A DNA stretch of 64,000 bases, from the NCBI GenBank assembly GCA_944381325.1, contig CALWKS010000003.1, positions 62,001 through 126,000 on the forward strand, in the 5' to 3' direction. The notes under the pieces are model-generated. The model was not told the DNA's origin, did no database searches, and was given only the letters and a program-made list of their open reading frames with translations. This document shows positions 26,245 through 33,823 of this stretch, piece after piece. Position 1 is the stretch's first letter; each line of letters opens with the position of its first letter. This stretch comes from an uncultured Christensenellaceae bacterium. Its GTDB lineage: Bacteria; Bacillota; Clostridia; Christensenellales; UBA3700. The translations under genes and the position numbers were made by a program.

Positions 26245-27188
26245 TACATCACCAGTGCGGCAGCGCCTATAAGTCCCGCTTTATTGCCGAGCGACGCTTT
26301 TATAATTCTGACTTTGGGATTGTGTTCGTTTGCAAGCAGACTGCTGTTGACCTTTTCTTCAAGCGGAGCTATGAGTGCAGGTCCTTCGTTGGAAACGCCA
26401 CCGCCTATAATAATTGCGTTGGGGTGGAAAATGTTGCCCAGATTGATAAGTCCCGTCGCAAGATAATCGATATAATCCGATACGACTTCTTTCCCTGCCT
26501 TATCGCCTTGTTCAGCAGCAATAAACGCCGTTCTTCCGCTTACTTTGCCTTGTTCTTCAGCAATCTTATTCATAAGGCTTTCAGGATGTTTTGCCATAGC
26601 TTCCTGCGTCTGTTCTATAAGCGCGGTAGCCGAAGCATAACGCTCCCAGCAACCTTTAAGGCCGCAGTTGCACTGTTTTCCGTCCTTAACGATTATCATA
26701 TGTCCTGCTTCACCGCCGGCACTTGAAACTCCGTCAAAAAGTTTGCCTTCAATGATTATTCCCGAGCCTACGCCTGTGCCTAGCGTGATAAGGATTACGC
26801 TGTCCATGCCTCTGCTGCTACCGAATTTGTATTCGCCCCACGCGGCGCAGTTTGCGTCGTTGGCTGCTTCTGCCCTCAATCCGGATGCAACTTCAAGACC
26901 GTGAACTACAGGAACGTCTCTCCATCCGAGATTAGCAGAATAGCTGACCGTACCCGTGCGACTGTCTACGACGCCCGGCAACCCCATGCCGATGCCGGCA
27001 ATGGAGTGATAATCGATCCCTGTTTTTTCACACAGTACCTTTATATCGGCAACTATATCGTCGAGAATACCTTTATATCCTCTGCTCTTGTCTGTTTCAA
27101 TGGAGTTGTCTGCAATGATATTGCCGTTGCTGTCTACAAGACCTATCTTGATGCTTGTACCGCCGACGTCTACGCCTGCATATACCAT
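26244..27188 (-). CDS. ROK-family sugar kinase, probable glucokinase
   Basis: 314 residues. Phosphate loop GVDVGGTSIKIGLVD, catalytic Asp in NDANCAAWGEY, and the ROK zinc motif CNCGLKGCWE. The family includes bacterial glucokinases, the most likely identity at this length and with the GxGVGSGI loop; other hexose or N-acetylhexosamine kinases cannot be excluded. The ATG at 27188 was chosen because GTGAGG precedes it. A consensus promoter starts here and serves the ROK - TIGR03960 - DUF2344 - rng series. Confidence 0.9.
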   Translation of the reverse strand: MVYAGVDVGGTSIKIGLVDSNGNIIADNSIETDKSRGYKGILDDIVADIKVLCEKTGIDYHSIAGIGMGLPGVVDSRTGTVSYSANLGWRDVPVVHGLEVASGLRAEAANDANCAAWGEYKFGSSRGMDSVILITLGTGVGSGIIIEGKLFDGVSSAGGEAGHMIIVKDGKQCNCGLKGCWERYASATALIEQTQEAMAKHPESLMNKIAEEQGKVSGRTAFIAAEQGDKAGKEVVSDYIDYLATGLINLGNIFHPNAIIIGGGVSNEGPALIAPLEEKVNSSLLANEHNPKVRIIKASLGNKAGLIGAAALVM

Positions 27189-27228
27189 AAAATAAAACCT
27201 CACATCGCGCACGCGCGTATTTTTATAT

Positions 27229-27257
27229 ATTATAACAAATGAACAACAATATATCAA
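27229..27257 (-). promoter_or_regulatory. Promoter of the ROK-rng series
   Basis: On the minus strand TTGATA (27257-27252), 17-base spacer, TATAAT (27234-27229). Confidence 0.85.
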
Positions 27258-27261
27258 GCGC

Positions 27262-27292
27262 TATAAAAAATAAAAGAGCTCCAAAGCGCCCT
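27262..27292 (-). terminator. Probable terminator after the S2P protease gene
   Basis: An imperfect hairpin (AGGGCGC against GAGCTCT, one mismatch and one G-U) followed by TTTTATTTTTTA on the minus strand, directly after the stop codon. Confidence 0.5.
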
Positions 27293-27293
27293 T

Positions 27294-28130
27294 TCAGGAA
27301 AAAGTCTTTGAATATGCCTCGTCCACGGTACAGGAGAGTTCGCACTCTTCACACATCACTCCGATATCCGCTTCGTCAAGAGTATAGAGCAATCTGCCCG
27401 CTTCGTCGACCACTTCGAAAACAGAACAACTGTCTCTGTTTATCTTTGCGAGCACGCGCATCAGCGGCGCGTCTTTATAAAGCAAAATCGTGCGCTTATC
27501 AACCCCTGCACGAAAATTTTTGCAGAACTTATTGTTTGCGGCGGCGGTCAGCGTTCTTTCTCCGCCCGCGCCGAAAACAGACTCGTATATCAGGAAAAAT
27601 CCGAATACGGAAATCGTGGGATTGAACTCGTACCAGATGCTTATTATCCCCAATACTGCAAGTATGCCCCCGACCGTTATCCCACAGACTTTCATTACTT
27701 TAACAGCCCGTGTTTTGTTCTTCACCAAACACGAAACCGCCCTGTAGCCGTCAAGAGGATAAACTGGGAGAAGATTGACGATGCACAGCGCGATATTTGC
27801 GCTGCATATATCTCTGGTGTAACCGTAAGACGACGGAACAAGCCACCAGAGCGCAACCACGCATATTGCGCAAAGCGCATTGAATACCGGTGCGGCAAGC
27901 GCGATTATCACTCCGTCTTTGTCGTCGTAATTGTCTCCGCCGGCGATAACTCCGCCGTAAGGCATAAGAGTTACTGCCCCGAGAGAATATCCTCTCCATT
28001 CCGCCGCGCGCGAATGCGCGACCTCGTGAGCTATAACCGCAAGCACGTATCCGCCGAACATTACCGCCCTGTTCGTCAGAACGAAATACAGGGCAAGCAA
28101 AACAAAGAGCGGATGAAGTTTTATCTTCAT
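27294..28130 (-). CDS. Site-2 metalloprotease, SpoIVFB-like
   Basis: 278 residues. An M50 intramembrane zinc protease with HEVAH (35-39) in a transmembrane helix and the second metal motif LPVYPLDG (121-128), about four to six predicted helices, and a C-terminal CBS-like region. SpoIVFB cleaves pro-sigma-K in sporulating cells. The gene order min - spoIVFA - spoIVFB - rplU of Bacillus is matched here, which makes orthology likely, although this protein could act on another substrate if the organism does not sporulate. Its start overlaps the preceding gene's stop (TGATG). Confidence 0.85.
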   Translation of the reverse strand: MKIKLHPLFVLLALYFVLTNRAVMFGGYVLAVIAHEVAHSRAAEWRGYSLGAVTLMPYGGVIAGGDNYDDKDGVIIALAAPVFNALCAICVVALWWLVPSSYGYTRDICSANIALCIVNLLPVYPLDGYRAVSCLVKNKTRAVKVMKVCGITVGGILAVLGIISIWYEFNPTISVFGFFLIYESVFGAGGERTLTAAANNKFCKNFRAGVDKRTILLYKDAPLMRVLAKINRDSCSVFEVVDEAGRLLYTLDEADIGVMCEECELSCTVDEAYSKTFS

Positions 28131-28312
28131 CAGCCCATAGTAATAAATCTCGTAAGGAGCACGGCACAGCTTATTGCCGCGCAAACGATAGCCTGTACGA
28201 CAAAGATATCGAGAAGGTTGACCTTTTTATGATTTTTGCTTATCTTGCCGTAAGTTACGTTTTCGTTGAGTTTTGCCTCTGTTCCGATTACTTCGCAATC
28301 GTCATATTTCAT
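28130..28312 (-). CDS. Short single-helix protein in the SpoIVFA position
   Basis: 60 residues: about 33 polar residues rich in Lys and Asn, then a single membrane helix (about 34-55, FVVQAIVCAAISCAVLLT) and a short tail. Sequence similarity is too low to prove identity, but position, orientation, overlap with the S2P protease and the cytoplasm-then-helix layout fit SpoIVFA, the partner that holds SpoIVFB. The large extracytoplasmic LytM-like domain of SpoIVFA is absent. The ATG at 28312 follows GAGGTG; a GTG lies 9 bases upstream. Confidence 0.55.
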   Translation of the reverse strand: MKYDDCEVIGTEAKLNENVTYGKISKNHKKVNLLDIFVVQAIVCAAISCAVLLTRFITMG

Positions 28313-28367
28313 ACACTTCACCTCACAATGGATTAGTAAAGTATATTCTCTTGTTTTTGCGTTATGC

Positions 28368-28601
28368 CTAAACCGCCTTTATTTGTCTTATATCGTTGGC
28401 GTCGGCTTTTATGCGTATGGTATAACCGTTGTCTGAACCGTCGATAAACACCTCGATGCCGCTGCCGCTCAGACACATATAATAGGACAATACTCTTGCC
28501 ACATCGTTTTTCAGCGCTCGCATAAAGCCTTCGCTCATATCAAGTTTGTCTTTTAGCAGAACGTTCCTCAGTCTGTTTATCGCCATCATTCCTTCGTTCA
28601 T
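28368..28601 (-). CDS. minE: Cell division topological specificity factor MinE
   Basis: 77 residues. N-terminal MinD-binding segment AINRLRNVLLKDKLDMSEGF and the C-terminal dimer domain ending YTIRIKADANDIRQIK. It stimulates the MinD ATPase and places the division inhibitor. The ATG follows AAGGAGAC and overlaps the minD stop (ATGA). Somewhat divergent from the E. coli protein but of the right length and in the right place. Confidence 0.85.
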   Translation of the reverse strand: MNEGMMAINRLRNVLLKDKLDMSEGFMRALKNDVARVLSYYMCLSGSGIEVFIDGSDNGYTIRIKADANDIRQIKAV

Positions 28602-29392
28602 ATCTGTCTCCTTAAATATGTCTTTATTTTGCCGAAAAGTCCTTTGTACCCTTCTGTACAGTCAAAAACCTTGCGGGTGCCGTAAATTATGTTTTCGGCT
28701 ATATACGTCATCGCCATATCGCTGCGCGCATTTCCCTTGCCCAGTCTTCCCAGCTGAGCGTAAACGGTAACGCAATCGTCTTCAGGGATATACCCCAGAG
28801 CGCGGTGTCTCAAAAGCCTTGAAATGTCTTCAGCGCTCATCATGCTGCCTCCTGCGACAAGGTCTCCTCTGACCCTGTTTACGACCACAGAGACAGAATG
28901 AAGATTGTACGTCTCAAGCAATGACAGCACCTTATCCGCGTCTCTTATCGCGCTTACGTGCGGCGTAGTTACGACTATCGCTTCGTCAGCCACGCATACG
29001 GCGCGGTGGAAGCCGTTGTCTATACCTGCGGGGCAATCCACAAGCACGAAATCGAAAGCGCTTTCTGCCTCAGCCAGCATACGCCTGAACGCCGCCGACG
29101 GAAACTCGCTGTCGTCTGAGCCGTGAGCCGACGCCAGCAGACTCAGCGTTGAATATTCTGTATCCTGCAATATCGCCTGTCTCAGAGAACATCTGCCTCT
29201 CAGAACGTCTGTCATGTCGTAAACCACCCTGCCTTCCATACCCAATGCGACGTCAAGGTTGTTCAGCCCCATATCAGCGTCCACAAGAAGTACGCGCGCT
29301 CCTCTTTTTGCCAGCGCTATACCCAGTCCCGCACATACGGTTGTTTTACCAACTCCGCCTTTTCCTGAAGTCAAAACAATTCTTCTTGCCAT
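28598..29392 (-). CDS. minD: Septum site-determining ATPase MinD
   Basis: 264 residues. Deviant Walker A GKGGVGKTT (10-18) with signature Lys, LLVDADMGLNNLD, and the Walker B FVLVDCPAGID. The C-terminus YKGLFGKIKTYLRRQI is the amphipathic membrane-targeting helix of MinD. The ATG at 29392 follows AGAGG; an in-frame start 39 bases upstream lacks a site. minE follows at once. No minC is found anywhere in the window. Confidence 0.95.
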   Translation of the reverse strand: MARRIVLTSGKGGVGKTTVCAGLGIALAKRGARVLLVDADMGLNNLDVALGMEGRVVYDMTDVLRGRCSLRQAILQDTEYSTLSLLASAHGSDDSEFPSAAFRRMLAEAESAFDFVLVDCPAGIDNGFHRAVCVADEAIVVTTPHVSAIRDADKVLSLLETYNLHSVSVVVNRVRGDLVAGGSMMSAEDISRLLRHRALGYIPEDDCVTVYAQLGRLGKGNARSDMAMTYIAENIIYGTRKVFDCTEGYKGLFGKIKTYLRRQI

Positions 29393-29583
29393 AAATACCT
29401 CTTTGACATCTGTTTCACGCGATACAGCCATTATAACTCCGTTACGCGCGCGTAAAACCGCATTGTTTGTAACAATAAGGATTTTTATGTCGAATATGCA
29501 GAATGAATAAAACTCATCAATCCATTTTCCGAAAACAGGATATCTGAATTTTTAAACAGCTGAACGATCTTTAAAACCGCTTG

Positions 29584-29622
29584 AAAGCAAAAAAAAGAAC
29601 TCCCGTAAGGAAGTTCTTCACC
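29584..29622 (-). terminator. Terminator after the MreB-like gene
   Basis: AAGAACTTCC pairs with GGGAGTTCTT around a short loop, followed by a run of T on the minus strand. It splits the Sel1-maf-mreB transcript from minD-minE. Confidence 0.9.
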
Positions 29623-29642
29623 CACTATTGTTTGTCTTAAAA

Positions 29643-30653
29643 TCAGCCGTCAAGTCCTTTGACATTGAGAAGTCTTGCAAGAGACGCTTTATCGTTGAAG
29701 AAATGACTTGCGCCCAGCGCTACCGCGTTCTCAGGCATATCGGGGACTCTGACCTTGAGCTGAAGCTCTGCTGAAATATAATCTGCAAGACCTGGGATAT
29801 ACGCACTTCCTCCGCAAAGGGTAATGCCGTTTTCGTAAATTTCCTGAGCTATGCCTTCTGGTATCTGGAAAGTATAGTTGTAAGCGACTTCTATTATCTT
29901 GTCGATCACGGGGCAAATTGCCTGCTTAAGCTCGCTTGCCACAAGCCTTACGCTCACGTTTTCGTCGCCGTGAAGGGCTTCTGTATTCACGATCATAGGC
30001 GAACTGTCATTGTCGTACATACTTGCGATCTGACGCTTTACCTTCTCTGCCGAAGACGGCTTTATCTTACATCTTCTTGTATCGATAACATAATCAATTA
30101 TAGCCTGATTTATCGAATCGCCGCCGATATTTATGCTGCAACCTGCAACTATGCCGTTCTTGTCGATAACGGCTATCTCCGTCTTAGAGCCGCCTATATC
30201 CATAATAAAACTGCTGCTCTGCCCGTTGAGCCCCTGCGCTACTGCAAGAGGAGACTCAAGTATGAGCACCTCGCTTGCGCCTGCCTTGAGCAAAGTCTTT
30301 TCAACGTCCTTTTTCTCCATATTGTTGAGTCCGCAAGAAACGCATGCGATAACTTTCACTTTGGGAGAAATTATAGTGCTTCCGACAGCGCGGTTTATGA
30401 AATCGCGGTACATAAGCACTGCGGCGCGTTCATGGAAAATCGCGCCTTCCTTGATAGGAAAGAGGATCTGGAAATCGTAACGGCGCGTATTCATAAGCCT
30501 TTGAGCATTCTTGCCGCTTTCAAGCAAAGCCATCTTGTTGTGCTTGTTGTTGATAGCGACAACGCTGGGCTCCTGAATGATCAGTCCCACGTCCTTTTTG
30601 AATATCGTCGTAACCTTACTGCCAACGTCTATAACAAGTTCTACAGTGCCCAT
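29643..30653 (-). CDS. mreB: Divergent MreB/Mbl-like actin homologue
   Basis: 336 residues. Phosphate-1 region reads VIDVGSKVTTIF and phosphate-2 IMDIGGSKTEIAVI, with the adenine-side loop CGGSAYIPGL; all three depart from typical MreB (DLGTANT, GGGTTE, TGGGALL) but keep the actin-fold spacing. The segment IEVAYNYTFQIPEGIAQEIYENGITLCGG is close to MreB. Normally mreC and mreD follow; here a terminator follows. It starts one base after the maf stop, behind CGGAG. A cell-shape role is likely; whether it still polymerises on the membrane is open. Confidence 0.85.
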   Translation of the reverse strand: MGTVELVIDVGSKVTTIFKKDVGLIIQEPSVVAINNKHNKMALLESGKNAQRLMNTRRYDFQILFPIKEGAIFHERAAVLMYRDFINRAVGSTIISPKVKVIACVSCGLNNMEKKDVEKTLLKAGASEVLILESPLAVAQGLNGQSSSFIMDIGGSKTEIAVIDKNGIVAGCSINIGGDSINQAIIDYVIDTRRCKIKPSSAEKVKRQIASMYDNDSSPMIVNTEALHGDENVSVRLVASELKQAICPVIDKIIEVAYNYTFQIPEGIAQEIYENGITLCGGSAYIPGLADYISAELQLKVRVPDMPENAVALGASHFFNDKASLARLLNVKGLDG

Positions 30654-30654
30654 A

Positions 30655-31197
30655 TTATTCTCCGATTATTTGTCTGAGCCGTTCAAGCGGAAGTCCTACC
30701 ACGTTGTCGTAATCGCCGACAACGCGTCTGACGACTCCTTTATCCTGAACTCCGTAAGCGCCCGCCTTATCCAGCGGAGATCCGCTTGCAACGTATTCTT
30801 TTATAAAGCTTTCAGAAAGGTCGTTGAACTCTACGTCAGACTTGCAGTAATAACTCAGCTTTTCTGCACCCTTTCTGATAATGCATACACCCGTATAAAC
30901 CGAATGTCGTTTGTCTGAAAGCATTCTGAGAAAATCTGCAGCTTCTTCTGCGTCTTTGGGCTTGTTCAGAATTCTGCCCTTAAAGCACACTATCGTATCT
31001 GCGGCAATGACAACGTCTCCGTCCTTTGCTGAGGATTCTACACTTTCCGCCTTATGCTTTGCAAGTGCCTGAACGTAAAGATGCGGTCTTTTGTAAGAAG
31101 TCTTCTCCTCGTCTCTGCTCGGAATAACCTCAAAGTTTTCAGTTATTCTCGCAAGCAGTTCTTTTCTTCTGGGAGAAGCAGATGCAAGTATTATCAT
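30655..31197 (-). CDS. maf: Maf nucleotide pyrophosphatase
   Basis: 180 residues. Hydrolyses non-canonical or modified nucleotides to monophosphates. Family motifs SASPRRKELL, VIAADTIV and the late DKAGAYGVQ are complete. It starts within the stop of the Sel1 gene (ATGA) and ends one base before the MreB-like gene, so the three are one transcript. Maf next to mreB is a common arrangement in Bacillota. Confidence 0.95.
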   Translation of the reverse strand: MIILASASPRRKELLARITENFEVIPSRDEEKTSYKRPHLYVQALAKHKAESVESSAKDGDVVIAADTIVCFKGRILNKPKDAEEAADFLRMLSDKRHSVYTGVCIIRKGAEKLSYYCKSDVEFNDLSESFIKEYVASGSPLDKAGAYGVQDKGVVRRVVGDYDNVVGLPLERLRQIIGE

Positions 31198-33593
31198 TTG
31201 CTTTCTTCGAACGCGTCATCTTCCATTGCCTTTTTCACGACCTCTTCGGCTTCTTTGCGGATATCTGCGTTTTCAGCGTTGTTCTTGATAAACTTTTTCT
31301 TCATCTTCTTTGTCTTCGCGCTGTCCCAATGTATTCCGTCGTCGGTTTTGAAGCGCTTGATGTTCTTAAGCGCCTTTTTCTTCTTTGAGTTCTTCTCTTC
31401 TGCCGTAGCGAGTTTTGCGTAATACAAAGACGCCTTGTCTCCGTCTGCAACAACGACTTTGCCTTGTTCGTAGCTGCGTGCGACTTCGTAAGCGTACATG
31501 AGTTCTCCCGTAAGCAGCGCGATCTCTTTATAATGCAAAGCCTTTGCGGTATCGGCAGTGCCTTTCGTCGTATAGTATTTGATAAGGAATGTACAAGCCT
31601 TAAGATAACCTGCGTCAGCGGCGCGCGTAATAAGTTCAAGCCCCTGAGTCTTGTCTTCTTCAAAAGCTATAGCGCTGTAGAGCATATATCCCTTCATATA
31701 AATGCCGTTGACACAACCTCTTTCACAAGATTCGTTTACAAGTGCCTTTGCCTTTTCAACGTCCTTTTCAACGCCGCTGCCAGTCAGATAGCAATTGGCA
31801 AGATAAGCAAGCGCTTCTCCGTCGCCTTTCTCAACGGCGAGATTGAAGAAATTCGCGCTCTTCTTGAGATCTGTCTTATATCCTTTCGCATCCTTTGAGT
31901 AAGCAACGCCCAGCTTTGTATATGCGGGAACGTAACCGGCATTTGCCGACTTCTCAAAGAATCTGAGGGCAAGTTTTTTGTCTTTCTTGAAATGAACACC
32001 GTTTTCGTGCCCGAGTCCGAGATAATAAGGAGCAACGGGGTTGCCGTCCTCTGCGCTTTCGTTAAGATACTGCTTAGCAAGCACAAGCTCTTTCTTTGTG
32101 CCTATGCCGAACATATAACGGTAACCAGTCTCGAGAAGAGCTGCCGAGTAACCGCTAGTTGCCGAAAGTCTGAAATATTCGAAAGCCTTTCTTCTGCTTA
32201 TCGGAGTGCCGATACCCTGCTCGAAGCAACGCGCCAGGCCGTAGCAACCTCTCGCGCTTTCACGCTCTGCGGCACGACTGAAATAATAGAACGTAGCATT
32301 CTCGTCGCGTGCAACGATTTCTCCTCTTTCGCTGATAATACCCATTTTCACGAGAGCGGGAGCGTAATCGTCCTGCGCCGATCTGAAGAAACAGTCGACG
32401 GCGAGCTTGTTGTCTCCGTCTCTCTCAGCGATAAGTCCCTTTCTGTAAAGAGCGGGAGCGTAATTCGCGTCAGCTGCTTCAGCCATAAGAGCTTCTGCCT
32501 TATCCACGTCCTTCTTGACGTAAATGCCGTTGAAATACATCTGACCAACGACATATTTTGCGGCATAACTGCCTCTTGAAGCCGCCTTGCTGAAATGTTT
32601 GAAAGCTGCCTTGAGACTGCGTCTTACATAAGGCTTGCCTTCATAGAAGAAATAACCCATCATGCAGAGACATGTAGGCTCATTGAGTTTAACGCCCTTC
32701 TGCACCCATCTGTAAGCCTTTACGGCATTAGGAGCAGTACCTATGCCGAAGCGGTAACATCTTGCAACCTCGGCGTATGCCTTGGTATGTCCTGCCTTGG
32801 CAAGTTTTTCGTAAAGGTCGAATGCCTCTTTTTCGTTTTTATCTATTCCGAGACCTCTCTGCATGCAGAAAGCAAGGTTGAACATTGCAACTTCGTTGCC
32901 CTGAGAAGCGGATTTCTTGAACCAGTAAACAGCCTTGGGAAGATTTTGCTTTACAGCGTCGCCTTTGAGAAAACAAAGCGCGAGATAACACTGAGCGTCA
33001 GAGTCGCCTTCTTTTGCCGCAGGCACGAGATAGTGACCTGCCATGAACGGGCTCTTTTCTGTTCCGAAACCGTTCTGATAGCAATAAGCAAGACTGTATT
33101 TCGCCTTATCGTTGCCCTTTTTAGCAAGTTCGGTATAAAGACCGAAAGCCTGAGCCTCGTCTTTTGCCACGCCTTCGCCGTTGAGATAGAGATCGGCAAT
33201 ACCCATCTTTGCGTCAAGGCTGCCCATTTCTCTCGCTTCTATGTAAAGGTTCATTGCGCCTTCAGGGTTCTTTTTGCAGCCGAGACCCCTGCGATAAAGG
33301 TCTGCAAGTTTTACCTTCGCTTTCACGTTGCCTGCTCTAGAAGCGGCGTCGTAAAACTTTCTCGCCTTGACGTAATCGTTCTTTACGCCCAGACCTTTCT
33401 CGTACATTCTGCCCAGGTAGTATCTGCAGTTGCTGTCGCCGTAACCGCCGGCAGCCGCTTTATCCATCCAGTAAAACGCCTTCTGATAATTGCGTTCTAC
33501 CTCTTCGCCGTTGAAGTACATTACGCCCAGCTTATAGCGAAGCGCAACGTCCTTTTTTGCTTTTTTCTCCAACTCCTTGATATTCTCTGTCAT
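31194..33593 (-). CDS. Sel1-repeat protein, about 20 repeats
   Basis: 799 residues almost wholly made of 36-residue Sel1 (TPR-like) helical repeats, with the consensus A-x-x-x-L-G-x-x-Y-x-x-G-x-G-V-x-x-D-x-x-K-A. The array begins about residue 20 and ends about residue 720, followed by a charged KKKALKNIKR-type tail and acidic end. No signal peptide, so it is probably cytoplasmic and serves as a protein-binding solenoid. The ATG at 33593 was chosen because GGAG precedes it; a GTG lies 9 bases upstream. It leads the Sel1 - maf - mreB transcript, which hints at a part in cell-envelope or division control. Confidence 0.9.
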   Translation of the reverse strand: MTENIKELEKKAKKDVALRYKLGVMYFNGEEVERNYQKAFYWMDKAAAGGYGDSNCRYYLGRMYEKGLGVKNDYVKARKFYDAASRAGNVKAKVKLADLYRRGLGCKKNPEGAMNLYIEAREMGSLDAKMGIADLYLNGEGVAKDEAQAFGLYTELAKKGNDKAKYSLAYCYQNGFGTEKSPFMAGHYLVPAAKEGDSDAQCYLALCFLKGDAVKQNLPKAVYWFKKSASQGNEVAMFNLAFCMQRGLGIDKNEKEAFDLYEKLAKAGHTKAYAEVARCYRFGIGTAPNAVKAYRWVQKGVKLNEPTCLCMMGYFFYEGKPYVRRSLKAAFKHFSKAASRGSYAAKYVVGQMYFNGIYVKKDVDKAEALMAEAADANYAPALYRKGLIAERDGDNKLAVDCFFRSAQDDYAPALVKMGIISERGEIVARDENATFYYFSRAAERESARGCYGLARCFEQGIGTPISRRKAFEYFRLSATSGYSAALLETGYRYMFGIGTKKELVLAKQYLNESAEDGNPVAPYYLGLGHENGVHFKKDKKLALRFFEKSANAGYVPAYTKLGVAYSKDAKGYKTDLKKSANFFNLAVEKGDGEALAYLANCYLTGSGVEKDVEKAKALVNESCERGCVNGIYMKGYMLYSAIAFEEDKTQGLELITRAADAGYLKACTFLIKYYTTKGTADTAKALHYKEIALLTGELMYAYEVARSYEQGKVVVADGDKASLYYAKLATAEEKNSKKKKALKNIKRFKTDDGIHWDSAKTKKMKKKFIKNNAENADIRKEAEEVVKKAMEDDAFEESK

Positions 33594-33662
33594 ATTACCC
33601 ACTCCGTAAATGTCAATGGTACGTCGTCGAAAATATCCGACGGGATAACCTATAATATTTTT

Positions 33663-33691
33663 ATTCTAGCATAATACGCGCGTGTTTACAA
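33663..33691 (-). promoter_or_regulatory. Promoter of Sel1-maf-mreB
   Basis: On the minus strand TTGTAA (33691-33686), 17-base spacer, TAGAAT (33668-33663). Confidence 0.55.
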
Positions 33692-33787
33692 GCATATTTA
33701 CGCAATAGTTGAACACGGACACGCCAAAATGTACGCCTTCAGCTTACAAATCATGGCAAAATTTATATCAAAAACAGTTTATTTATA

Positions 33788-33815
33788 TTAAAAAAGCGAA
33801 GGCTTTCGCCTCCGC
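33788..33815 (-). terminator. Terminator of the Ppx/GppA gene
   Basis: GCGGAGGC pairs with GCCTTCGC around GAAA, followed by TTTTTT on the minus strand. Confidence 0.85.
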
Positions 33816-33823
33816 ATTTTTCT

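Noticed and set aside
32595..33674. 359-codon plus-strand frame opposite the Sel1 gene
   Set aside because: Repetitive complement of the Sel1 repeats; it does not code for a recognisable protein.
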